Shown here: piece after piece, positions 1 through 7,096 of the stretch
How the letters are laid out: every line of letters starts with the position of its first letter
Position numbering within the stretch: position 1 is the first letter of the stretch
NCBI GenBank assembly: GCA_021161545.1
Contig: JAGHAJ010000223.1
Span: 1 to 7,223, forward strand
DNA: 7,223 bases
Reading direction: 5' to 3'
Source of the DNA: Synergistota bacterium
GTDB lineage: Bacteria; Synergistota; JAGHAJ01
Position numbers and translations under genes: made by a program
The notes under the pieces: generated by a model
Databases searched by the model: none
Seen by the model: the letters and a program-made list of their open reading frames with translations, nothing else
Told to the model about the DNA's origin: nothing

Positions 1-1
1 G

Positions 2-400
2 CTCATCAAACACTCAACTATATCCCATAACTTCAGAGGAATTCTGGTCAGCACAAAAACAAGTATAGACATAAAATCCAACACGTTAAAGGAAAACACT
101 ATAGGGGTACTCTTAAAAGAAGCAAAAAACACACACATAATTCAAAACAAATCAGAAGAAAACGGCATAGGTATAGCAATAATCGATAGTAAAGATATAA
201 ATATAGGAAAAAACCTGTTCAAACATAATGTCTGGGGGATAGCTGTATCCAATAGCAAGGAAAACTACCTCAAGATTTCAGAAAACCGATTCATGTTCAA
301 CTATATTGGCATCGTAGGATTTGAATCATCCCTTATAAACTCCATCAACAACGAATTTCAGGTAAACAGTATAGCCATCGCACTCACAGACAGAGCTGTA
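2..400 (+). repeat. Six degenerate beta-helix coils (protein-level repeat)
   Basis: Translated in the frame starting at base 2, about six consecutive units align on the conserved Gly-Ile/Val (GILV, GVLL, GIAI, GIAV, GIVG, then AIAL). Spacing is 22 residues, apart from one unit of 24. The repeat is visible only in the protein; the DNA has diverged, so this is not a recent tandem duplication. Confidence 0.7.
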
Positions 401-496
401 ATCAACGAATCTGAGAAAAAGGGCAATTTTGTTGGAAATAAGAAGAATATCTACTACTACAACAAAGGTTACTACATCCCAAACATGAAATACTAA
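2..496 (+). CDS. Right-handed parallel beta-helix repeat protein, C-terminal fragment (5' end outside window)
   Basis: This frame is open from base 2 to the TAA at 494-496, giving 164 residues with no start needed inside the window, so the gene begins upstream. The visible protein is a stack of coils of about 22 residues with the pattern N-x-F/L-x-x-N-x-x-G-I-x-V. The glycine recurs at fragment residues 13, 35, 57, 79 and 103, with an alanine at 125, and turn asparagines fall in register. This is the PbH1/NosD-like right-handed beta-helix signature. A tail of about 30 residues, rich in Tyr, Asn and Lys, closes the protein without a recognisable sorting or anchor domain. Proteins of this fold include polysaccharide lyases, NosD/CASH-type periplasmic proteins and surface proteins. 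No catalytic residues can be assigned here, so enzymatic function and location are unknown. It ends 78 bases before the next gene, which appears to have its own promoter. An internal ATG at 293 is very unlikely to be the start because the repeats run through it. Confidence 0.8.
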   Translation, partial: LIKHSTISHNFRGILVSTKTSIDIKSNTLKENTIGVLLKEAKNTHIIQNKSEENGIGIAIIDSKDINIGKNLFKHNVWGIAVSNSKENYLKISENRFMFNYIGIVGFESSLINSINNEFQVNSIAIALTDRAVINESEKKGNFVGNKKNIYYYNKGYYIPNMKY

Positions 497-511
497 CCCG
501 AAAATCAAGCA

Positions 512-541
512 CTGTCCTTTTCACAGCTTTCCTGCTATAAT
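512..541 (+). promoter_or_regulatory. Probable sigma-70-type extended -10 promoter for the aminotransferase-efflux operon
   Basis: TATAAT at 536-541 is a perfect -10 hexamer. It is preceded by TGC at 533-535, which makes the extended -10 motif TGnTATAAT. The best -35 candidate is CTGTCC at 512-517, 18 bases upstream, with only three matches to consensus, so the extended -10 would have to carry most of the recognition. Transcription would begin near 548-549 and leave a leader of about 27 bases before the TTG start. The element lies in the only sizeable gap between genes. No operator palindrome is evident around it. Confidence 0.55.
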
Positions 542-560
542 AATATACACAAACAATCAA

Positions 561-568
561 GGGAGGTG
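561..568 (+). promoter_or_regulatory. Shine-Dalgarno site that fixes the TTG start of the aminotransferase
   Basis: GGGAGGTG lies six bases upstream of the TTG at 575. It is a strong match to the anti-SD sequence at good spacing. The next in-frame Met is residue 52, too late for a complete aminotransferase fold, so the TTG start is well supported. Confidence 0.8.
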
Positions 569-574
569 CCCTAA

Positions 575-1732
575 TTGGTATTAAACCATTACTTGGACAC
601 TATTAAGCCTTCAGGAATCAGGAAATTGTTTGATCTGGCACAGAGTGCCAAAGATGCAGTAAATTTTGGGATAGGAGAACCCGATTTCGATACCCCCAAG
701 ATCATCAGAGAAGCTGCCCAGAAAGCAATGGAGAATGGAATTACACACTACACACCTAATGCTGGTTTTAAGGAGCTCAGAGAAGCTATATCAGAAAAAC
801 TCTTAAAGGATAACAATATAACTGCAGACATAGATGAAATCATCGTTACAGCAGGAGGAACAGCATCGCTCCTAATCTCGCTATACACACTTATAAATCC
901 CGGGGATGAGGTAATAATACCAGACCCCGGATTCGTAGCGTATGAAAATCAGGTAAAGCTATTCGGCGGAATACCAGTAGCATTCAAATTAAGTGAAGAG
1001 GATAATTTCCATCCAGACATAGAGTTACTGAAATCTCTTATAACACCAAAAACAAAAGCAATAATAGTAAACACCCCATCAAATCCAACTGCTGCAGTAT
1101 ATACCAAAGAGGAATTAGAAGCCATTGCAGAACTTGCACTAAAGAATGACATATACTTAATATGCGACGAGCTTTACGAATACATACTCTACGATGGAAG
1201 AAAACATCACAGTATCGCTTCCTTTCCCGAAATGAAGAAACTAACCATAACTATTAACGGTTTTTCAAAGAGTTATGCAATGACAGGTTGGAGATTGGGA
1301 TACATAGTAGCGGAAAAGGAACTCATAAAGGCTATGTTAAAGTTTCAGCAAAATTCTATCGTATGCGCAAATTCAATCACGCAAATGGCCGGTATAACTG
1401 CACTAAAGGAGGCAGCAAAAGATGTAGAGATAATGCTAAAAGAATATACGCGGAGAAAGAAGTTTATATTCAAGGCAATAAACAGTATTGGCGGCATCTC
1501 TTGTAAACAGATAGAAGGGGCATTCTACGCATTCGTAAATATAAAAGATACCCAAATGTCGTCAGACGAGCTATCCATGTATCTCCTAAAGGAATACGAA
1601 GTAGTTACCGTTCCAGGTACGGCATTTGGAAAGTACGGAGAAGGCTACATAAGACTATCCTTTGCCACTTCTATGGAAAAGATAGAAGAAGGCACAAGAA
1701 GGATGAAAGAGGCCATAGAAAAACTGAGATGA
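575..1732 (+). CDS. PLP-dependent class I/II aminotransferase (aspartate/aromatic aminotransferase-like)
   Basis: This is a 385-residue cytoplasmic fold-type I aminotransferase of normal length that transfers an amino group between an amino acid and a 2-oxo acid. The N-terminal GIGEPDFDTP motif is at residues 32-41 and the Y-T-P-N-x-G-x-x-x-L-R segment at 59-69. N170 in NTPSNPT, D198 and Y201 in CDELYEY should contact PLP. K232 in SKSYAMTGWRLGY is the Schiff-base lysine, with R240 near the cofactor phosphate. R360 in YIRLSF is the expected substrate alpha-carboxylate arginine. One small deviation is Ala where the NPTG motif usually has Gly (residue 173). The sequence resembles archaeal and thermophile aspartate aminotransferases, but substrate cannot be read from it: Asp, Ala, aromatic or branched-chain amino acids are all possible. 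Translation starts at TTG behind a strong ribosome binding site. The TGA stop overlaps the ATG of the TolC-family gene, so it is the lead gene of the efflux operon. Confidence 0.93.
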   Translation: MVLNHYLDTIKPSGIRKLFDLAQSAKDAVNFGIGEPDFDTPKIIREAAQKAMENGITHYTPNAGFKELREAISEKLLKDNNITADIDEIIVTAGGTASLLISLYTLINPGDEVIIPDPGFVAYENQVKLFGGIPVAFKLSEEDNFHPDIELLKSLITPKTKAIIVNTPSNPTAAVYTKEELEAIAELALKNDIYLICDELYEYILYDGRKHHSIASFPEMKKLTITINGFSKSYAMTGWRLGYIVAEKELIKAMLKFQQNSIVCANSITQMAGITALKEAAKDVEIMLKEYTRRKKFIFKAINSIGGISCKQIEGAFYAFVNIKDTQMSSDELSMYLLKEYEVVTVPGTAFGKYGEGYIRLSFATSMEKIEEGTRRMKEAIEKLR

Positions 1733-2982
1733 CAAAGTTAAAACCAACTAAGTTAGCCTTATACCTTGTAATTGTAACTATCATCCTGTTAGAAAGCATT
1801 GGCACATGTTACGCAATTATTACGGTAGAAGACATAGTAGAACTCACACTTAGACATAACCGAAATATAAAGCGGGCAAAGCAGCTACTAAAAAAGGCGA
1901 CCTTTGACTTCAAATCACAGGTCGCCTCTGTGATGCCAAATGTATCCTTTTCAGGAAGGATTTCCAAAACAAATGGTATGTCAACCTACCACAACATAGG
2001 TATAACCCTCACTCAACCTATTGATGCAAGTGGAAGGATATCAGACACATTAAAATTAGCAAACCTACAGGTAAAAATAGCAGAAGCTAATCTACTTGAG
2101 ATAAGAAGGAACATTGTCTTCAGAGCAAAATCAACCTTTTATCGAGTATTACTGGACAAAAGTCTCATAAAAGTAGAAGAACTCCACCTACAGAGCCTAA
2201 AAGAGAGATATAAAATCATATCCGAAAAATATAAAAAAGGTATGGTTTCCTACCACGATTTAATAAGAGCAAAGGTAGATTTATCAAATGCATATCCACA
2301 CTACATCACGCTAAAAAATAATCTAAAATCAGATATAAACAGCCTCACGCTGTTGGCAGGCAAAAATATACGGAACAGCAAGCTACCAGAAAGGCTCACA
2401 TATACACTTCACACCATCCCACCAGAGCCACTGATAGAGAAAAAAGCCCTAAAAAACAGGCCAGATCTACTACTTGCAAGACTAAACGAAGCTGCGGCAA
2501 AACTAACTCTCCTCCTGAAAGAGAAAGAAAACTCACCACAGCTCTCATTTTTGGCAAACTTTGTGCTCCACAGCTCTGTATCGAAAGAGAACCACAATTT
2601 TACACTATCACTAAACCTCAGCTTTCCGATTTACGACAGTAACAAAAGAGATTTAGACGTAAAGAGCCAAAAGGCATATCTCAAGAGCATTCTACTGGCA
2701 AAAGAGCAGCTAATAGAGGAAATAAAAAACGAGGTAAAGGATGCCTACAATGGCATAAAGAAGGCTGAAAGTACCATAAAGGCAATAAAGGGAAATATAC
2801 AGCAGGCGAAGTTGGGACTAAAGATAGCAACAACAAGATACAAAGAGGGATTAAGCACTTACCTTGACCTTATGAACAGCGAACTGGCACTACACACAGC
2901 AAGGGTAAACATGTCTGAGGCCATTTACTCCTACTTTGTTTCTATAGCAAATCTAAAACTGGTAGAGGGAGAAACACGGTGA
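1729..2982 (+). CDS. TolC-family outer-membrane efflux channel protein
   Basis: The 417-residue precursor begins with a basic N-terminus (residues 1-9) and a hydrophobic stretch (10-24), then GTCYA with likely signal-peptidase cleavage after A29. Mature TolC-type proteins form trimers: an outer-membrane beta-barrel joined to a long periplasmic alpha-helical tunnel, the exit duct of tripartite pumps. The internal duplication of the OEP family is visible. A helix segment Y-K-K-G-M-V-S-Y-H-D-L near residues 168-178 is matched by Y-K-E-G-L-S-T-Y-L-D-L near 371-381. The characteristic RPDL segment is at 244-247. Beta-strand segments follow VMPN (68-71) and SPQL (269-272), as expected for the two barrel hairpins. 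There is no Cys at the signal cleavage site, so it is not a lipoprotein. Its ATG overlaps the preceding stop as ATGA. No strong Shine-Dalgarno is seen close by, so translation probably depends on coupling to the aminotransferase. Confidence 0.9.
   Translation: MTKLKPTKLALYLVIVTIILLESIGTCYAIITVEDIVELTLRHNRNIKRAKQLLKKATFDFKSQVASVMPNVSFSGRISKTNGMSTYHNIGITLTQPIDASGRISDTLKLANLQVKIAEANLLEIRRNIVFRAKSTFYRVLLDKSLIKVEELHLQSLKERYKIISEKYKKGMVSYHDLIRAKVDLSNAYPHYITLKNNLKSDINSLTLLAGKNIRNSKLPERLTYTLHTIPPEPLIEKKALKNRPDLLLARLNEAAAKLTLLLKEKENSPQLSFLANFVLHSSVSKENHNFTLSLNLSFPIYDSNKRDLDVKSQKAYLKSILLAKEQLIEEIKNEVKDAYNGIKKAESTIKAIKGNIQQAKLGLKIATTRYKEGLSTYLDLMNSELALHTARVNMSEAIYSYFVSIANLKLVEGETR
2964..2971 (+). promoter_or_regulatory. 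Shine-Dalgarno site for the GTG-started adaptor gene
   Basis: AGAGGGAG lies seven bases upstream of the GTG at 2979, inside the end of the TolC-family gene. It supports use of that non-ATG start, which forms a GTGA overlap with the preceding stop. Confidence 0.6.
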
Positions 2983-4046
2983 AAAAAGTAATAATAATCC
3001 TGTTTATATCACTCCTTGTAGCGGGAGGAAGCTACTACTATTACAAACACCTTCATGTGCAAAAGAAGGTGAAAAGTAAGCACATACCTACTATAGAAGA
3101 GATACAAAGGCTGAGAGGTATTCCAGTCGTAGTTTATAAAGCTAACTACAAAGATATAAAGATATACAGATCCTTTATAGGAACAGTAGAACCAAAGAAG
3201 GTGATAAACATCACAGCAAAGGACAGAGACACAATAAAAGAAGTGTATGTAGATGTGGGAGATAGGGTAAGAAAAGGTGATAAGCTCATAAGGATAAACA
3301 GAAGTACAATCAGCGCACAACTGAGTGCCATACAGGTTAAGCTAAACAAGGCGAAGAAAGACCTTTTAAGGTTAAAAAAACTCCTCGAAAAGGGAGCTGT
3401 ATCAAGGTCAGATGTAGAAAATGCACGAGTAGCGTATGAGAGTATATACTCTCAGTACCGGGTACTAAAGACACAGCTATCAGATAGAATAATAGTATCA
3501 CCAATAGATGGAATAGTCTCCTACAGAAATGCACAGGTAGGTGAAGTAGCAACAAGCACCGTTCCACTACTTAAGATAATATCTACAAAGGGTAATGAGA
3601 TAAAACTTGACATACCAGAAACTTACATAATGGAGATAAAGCGTGGTGAGTTAGCTACTATCTCAGTAGACAGCATGCCAGGGAAAACATATAAAGGGAA
3701 GGTTTCTGTAGTGTATCCAATAGCAAATCCATCAAAGTTGTTCACCGTCAAGGTTCAAATTATGCAAAAGAATCCCCTCCTTGCAGGCATGTTTGCAAGG
3801 GTGAAAATATTAGTAGCTACATACAGGAATACACTCATGGTGCCACTTGCAGCTATCCTTGAGAAGAACGGCAAAAAGTATCTGTTCGTGGTAAAAGGCA
3901 ATAAAGCCCAGAAAAGGTATATATCACTTGGGACAGTCTACAAAGAGCTTGTAGAGGTAAAGAACGGCATTAAAAAGGGCGAGTTAGTGGTCATCAAAGG
4001 AGGATACTACCTCAGCGATGGTGCAAAGGTTAGAATCGTAAGATGA
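2979..4046 (+). CDS. RND efflux periplasmic adaptor (membrane fusion protein, HlyD/AcrA-like)
   Basis: A 355-residue adaptor that should bridge the inner-membrane permease and the TolC-type channel. Residues 4-20 form one hydrophobic segment followed by four tyrosines and a basic stretch. There is no lipobox cysteine, so it is probably held by an uncleaved N-terminal anchor rather than a lipid. The first lipoyl half is at residues 83-107, with V-D-V-G-D-R-V-R-K-G-D-K-L as its core. A charged helical hairpin of about 60 residues (108-168) is the presumed coiled coil that reaches the channel. The second lipoyl half follows at 169-200 (SPIDGIVSYRNAQVGE). A beta-barrel domain lies at about 205-285, and the C-terminal membrane-proximal domain is 286-355, containing VPLAAI and the G-I-K-K-G-E-L-V-V motif. 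Domain order and length are typical. The start is GTG, overlapping the channel gene stop; its own stop overlaps the permease ATG. Substrate class cannot be inferred from the adaptor. Confidence 0.92.
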   Translation: MKKVIIILFISLLVAGGSYYYYKHLHVQKKVKSKHIPTIEEIQRLRGIPVVVYKANYKDIKIYRSFIGTVEPKKVINITAKDRDTIKEVYVDVGDRVRKGDKLIRINRSTISAQLSAIQVKLNKAKKDLLRLKKLLEKGAVSRSDVENARVAYESIYSQYRVLKTQLSDRIIVSPIDGIVSYRNAQVGEVATSTVPLLKIISTKGNEIKLDIPETYIMEIKRGELATISVDSMPGKTYKGKVSVVYPIANPSKLFTVKVQIMQKNPLLAGMFARVKILVATYRNTLMVPLAAILEKNGKKYLFVVKGNKAQKRYISLGTVYKELVEVKNGIKKGELVVIKGGYYLSDGAKVRIVR

Positions 4047-7000
4047 AACTTACTGATATATCCGTAAATAAGCCTGTCTTTACATCTGTAATAGTTATAA
4101 TAGCGGTTGTTATTGGAATATACTCATACACACTATTGGGAGTGGACTTGCTTCCCCCCACAGACTTTCCCGTAGTAAGCATAACAACCTTTTACCCAGG
4201 AGCATCTCCAGAGGATATAAAAGAAAGCATCACCAAAAAGATAGAAGAGGCTGTTTCTACTATCGATGGAGTAAAACATATAAATTCTACATCATTAGAG
4301 AGAATATCCTTTGTGACAGTAGAGTTCAACCTAAGTAAGAATATCAATCAAGCTGCGATAGACATATCCAATAAAATAAACAGAATAAAACGAGCTTTAC
4401 CAGAAGATGCTGGCGACCCCATAATACAGAAGTTTGACGTAAATGCACGTCCATTCATGCGAATAGCTATAACGGGAGATTTTCCTCTAAGTTTCATAAG
4501 AAGGATTGCAGAAGACGATATAAAGAAACAACTTTTACAGATGGATGGAATGGCGTCTATAAAGGTAGTTGGTGGAGAGGAAAGAGAGATACAAGTTCTC
4601 GTAGATCCTGACCGTATGTTGTTCTACAAGGTTCCATTTATACAAATAGTATCTGCAATCCAGCAGAATAATATAAATATCCCTATAGGACACATAGAAA
4701 GTAAAGAAGTAGAGTATTCCATAAGAGTAAAAGGGGAGGTATCCGACTACTGTGCGCTAAACAACATAAATGTTCAAAACATAAACGGCGCAATACTCCC
4801 ACTTCGCACACTGGCAAAGGTAAAAAGTGGCATAAAGGAAAGAAACAGCTTCGCAAGGTTGAACACAAAAAGCTCTATAATACTAAACCTTTATAAAAGA
4901 ACAGATGCAAATATAGTAACACTCGCAAACAGTGTCAAAAATAGGCTAAAACAGATAGAAGGAATCCTTCCAACAGGACTTAAAGTAGATGTAGTGCATG
5001 ACAAAAGCAAATTTATCAAAAACGCCATATCAAACGTAATAAAAAACATGATTATAGGAATAGTATTAACGTCACTCGTATTATGGCTGTTCTTAAACAG
5101 GATTTATCCTACATTCATAATAGCACTCGCCATGCCGACATCTGTAATCTCCACCTTCTTGCTCTTTTCCATGGCAAACTTTACATTAAACATCATGAGT
5201 TTGATGGGACTCGCAATATCCGTTGGGGTACTTGTAAACAATTCCATCCTTGTGCTTGAAAACATCTACAGATACCACGATTTAGGTTATTCTTACAAAG
5301 AAGCCGCGAGAAAAGGCTCAGCAGAAATATTTCTTGCAGTTTTTAGTACCACCTTGACAAACATCGCTGTATTTGTCCCAATAGCGTTTATGGGTAGTAC
5401 CGTGGGCATGTTCTTCAAACAGTTTGGATTAGTTGTAGTCTTTTCAACCCTGATGTCGCTTCTCGTATCATTTACACTCACACCAATGATGGCTGCACAC
5501 CCTCTTGGAAGAGCAAGAAGCATACCACTTGTGGGACTACTACCAAAGGCTTGGAATGCAATATACAGTCTCATTCTGTCCATATACATAAAGATACTAA
5601 AGGGACTGCTACACTACCCCAAAACATCTTTAACGGGATTTATCTTTATATTTTTAGCATCATTCACGCTATTCCCGATGATAGGATTTCAATTCTTTCC
5701 AAGAGTAGATAGAGGTACATTCTCCATACAGATAGAAGTTCCTCCAAGCTCAACGCTTAACGACACAAAGAGCGTTGTACTGAAGGTTGAGAAACTTGTT
5801 AGAAAGATACCAGAAGTCAAGTACATAACGAGCTCAGCAGGGGGTAGCGGCTCATCCAGTGGAGTAAACTATGGAGAAGTAAGCGTAAAACTGGTGGGCA
5901 AAAAAGACAGAAAGCGTTCTACATTTGCCATAGCACACAGCCTGAGGAGAGATTTAGCAGGCATCCCCGGCGCAAAATTCACCATAAGCATTCTTAGCGG
6001 GCGACACAGTGGTAAACCCATACAAATAGAGATTAGAGGCAAGTCAGTTTCAACGTTAAATAGGATAGCAAACCAGATAGAAGAAAGATTAGAAGAGATA
6101 AAGGGAACAGCAGACATAGACACAGATTGGAGGATGGGAAAACCACAACTTAAACTCAAACCATACATCGAAAAACTACCTTACTATCATACAACCACGA
6201 CAGAAATCTCAACCACACTGAGGTACTACATTTCTGGTAAGAGTGCCTCAACATATAGAGAAAAAGGCGAGGACTATGATATCACCGTCAAAGTAGACCC
6301 AAAGAGAATAAAGGATATAAGAGACATAGAGAATTTACCCCTCATAGGTAAGAACTACTTAATACCAGTGAAGGAAGTAGCTTCTTCCACATATACAATA
6401 GGGCCTGTAGCTATCAAGAGGGTAGACCAACTAAACACAGTAACGGTGAGTTGTAACGTGGTAAACAGAAGCACAGGAAAGGTGTATCAAGACATTTCAA
6501 ATAAGCTCAAAGGGCTAAAGTTACCATCAGGGTACACCATAAGATTCGGCGGAGAAGTAGCCACAATGAAGGAGGAATTTGCAACATTGTCCAAGGCCCT
6601 TATACTCGCCGTAGTATTGACGTTTTTGCTAATAGCGGCAATACTGGAATCTTACCGTTATGCTGTAATCATTATGCTAACCGTGCCATTCGCAGTCGTT
6701 GGTATACTAATTGCCCTGTTATTAACAAAGGTAACCCTAAACATATTCGGTATTATGGGGATAATAATGCTTGTAGGCCTCGTAGTAAATAACGCCATCG
6801 TCATCCTTGACTACGCATTTATCTTAAGGAAAGAGGGTAAAAATCCATACGATGCTATTACTACTTCATGTAGAGTGAGATTAAGACCCATCCTAATGGC
6901 AAATCTTACGACCATAGCGGGGTGGATTCCTCTCGTCCTCGGATTTGGAGAGGGCGGTGAATACATGCGCGCGATGGCAGTTGTGGTCACAGGTGGACTA

Positions 7001-7096
7001 ATATCAGGAGGATGGCTCGCCTTGTTCGTCATACCCATAATATACTACCTAAGGGAAAGGAAAAGCAAGATTGAAGCAGATTCGACTAATATATAG
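4043..7096 (+). CDS. RND-family efflux permease (HAE1/AcrB-like) lacking the canonical proton-relay residues
   Basis: The 1017-residue protein has the full RND plan: TM1 at about 12-32, a periplasmic porter/docking loop to about 325, TM2-TM6 at about 331-483, TM7 at about 530-547, a second periplasmic loop to about 848, and TM8-TM12 at about 851-1002. Family landmarks include NKPVF near the N-terminus, FPVV (42-45), YPGASPEDIK (51-60), FFPRVDRG (551-558), RLRPILM (946-952) and GGLISG (984-989). It should work as an inner-membrane trimer that takes substrate from the membrane or periplasm and passes it to the adaptor and channel encoded just upstream. In TM4 the AcrB D407/D408 positions are N399/N400, and in TM10 the K940 position is N916. 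E406, matching AcrB E414, is kept. Energy coupling is therefore uncertain. The length and pump-type neighbours argue for efflux rather than a SecD- or MmpL-type role. ATG overlaps the adaptor stop (ATGA); no good ribosome binding site is adjacent. Confidence 0.93.
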   Translation: MKLTDISVNKPVFTSVIVIIAVVIGIYSYTLLGVDLLPPTDFPVVSITTFYPGASPEDIKESITKKIEEAVSTIDGVKHINSTSLERISFVTVEFNLSKNINQAAIDISNKINRIKRALPEDAGDPIIQKFDVNARPFMRIAITGDFPLSFIRRIAEDDIKKQLLQMDGMASIKVVGGEEREIQVLVDPDRMLFYKVPFIQIVSAIQQNNINIPIGHIESKEVEYSIRVKGEVSDYCALNNINVQNINGAILPLRTLAKVKSGIKERNSFARLNTKSSIILNLYKRTDANIVTLANSVKNRLKQIEGILPTGLKVDVVHDKSKFIKNAISNVIKNMIIGIVLTSLVLWLFLNRIYPTFIIALAMPTSVISTFLLFSMANFTLNIMSLMGLAISVGVLVNNSILVLENIYRYHDLGYSYKEAARKGSAEIFLAVFSTTLTNIAVFVPIAFMGSTVGMFFKQFGLVVVFSTLMSLLVSFTLTPMMAAHPLGRARSIPLVGLLPKAWNAIYSLILSIYIKILKGLLHYPKTSLTGFIFIFLASFTLFPMIGFQFFPRVDRGTFSIQIEVPPSSTLNDTKSVVLKVEKLVRKIPEVKYITSSAGGSGSSSGVNYGEVSVKLVGKKDRKRSTFAIAHSLRRDLAGIPGAKFTISILSGRHSGKPIQIEIRGKSVSTLNRIANQIEERLEEIKGTADIDTDWRMGKPQLKLKPYIEKLPYYHTTTTEISTTLRYYISGKSASTYREKGEDYDITVKVDPKRIKDIRDIENLPLIGKNYLIPVKEVASSTYTIGPVAIKRVDQLNTVTVSCNVVNRSTGKVYQDISNKLKGLKLPSGYTIRFGGEVATMKEEFATLSKALILAVVLTFLLIAAILESYRYAVIIMLTVPFAVVGILIALLLTKVTLNIFGIMGIIMLVGLVVNNAIVILDYAFILRKEGKNPYDAITTSCRVRLRPILMANLTTIAGWIPLVLGFGEGGEYMRAMAVVVTGGLISGGWLALFVIPIIYYLRERKSKIEADSTNI

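Noticed and set aside
293-496. Treating the ATG at 293 as the start of a small 67-residue protein.
   Set aside because: The same frame is open back to base 2 with in-register beta-helix coils, so this is the end of a longer gene; no ribosome binding site precedes 293.
326-508. Minus-strand open frame opposite the beta-helix fragment.
   Set aside because: It is antisense to a frame with a clear repeat pattern, and its hydrophobic composition is what reverse reading of such repeats gives.
508-528. Possible hairpin CTGT/ACAG with a seven-base loop after the beta-helix gene, considered as a terminator.
   Set aside because: The stem is only four clean pairs and no T-run follows; it also overlaps the -35 area of the likely promoter. 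Too weak to call.
1288-1506. Plus-strand open frame of 72 codons within the aminotransferase gene.
   Set aside because: It is an alternate frame inside a clearly coding region that includes conserved aminotransferase motifs; its translation resembles no family I know.
3009-3567. Several overlapping minus-strand open frames opposite the adaptor gene.
   Set aside because: They are shadows of the adaptor coding sequence, have low-complexity hydrophobic translations and lack ribosome binding sites.
5237-5242. The Asn-Asn codons as a simple sequencing error.
   Set aside because: Restoring Asp-Asp would need two separate A-to-G changes in adjacent codons, and the reading frame and flanking motif are intact; a real substitution is more likely, though it cannot be proved here.
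5293-6168. Minus-strand open frames of about 98-99 codons opposite the RND permease.
   Set aside because: Antisense to highly conserved RND segments, with no recognisable motif or promoter.
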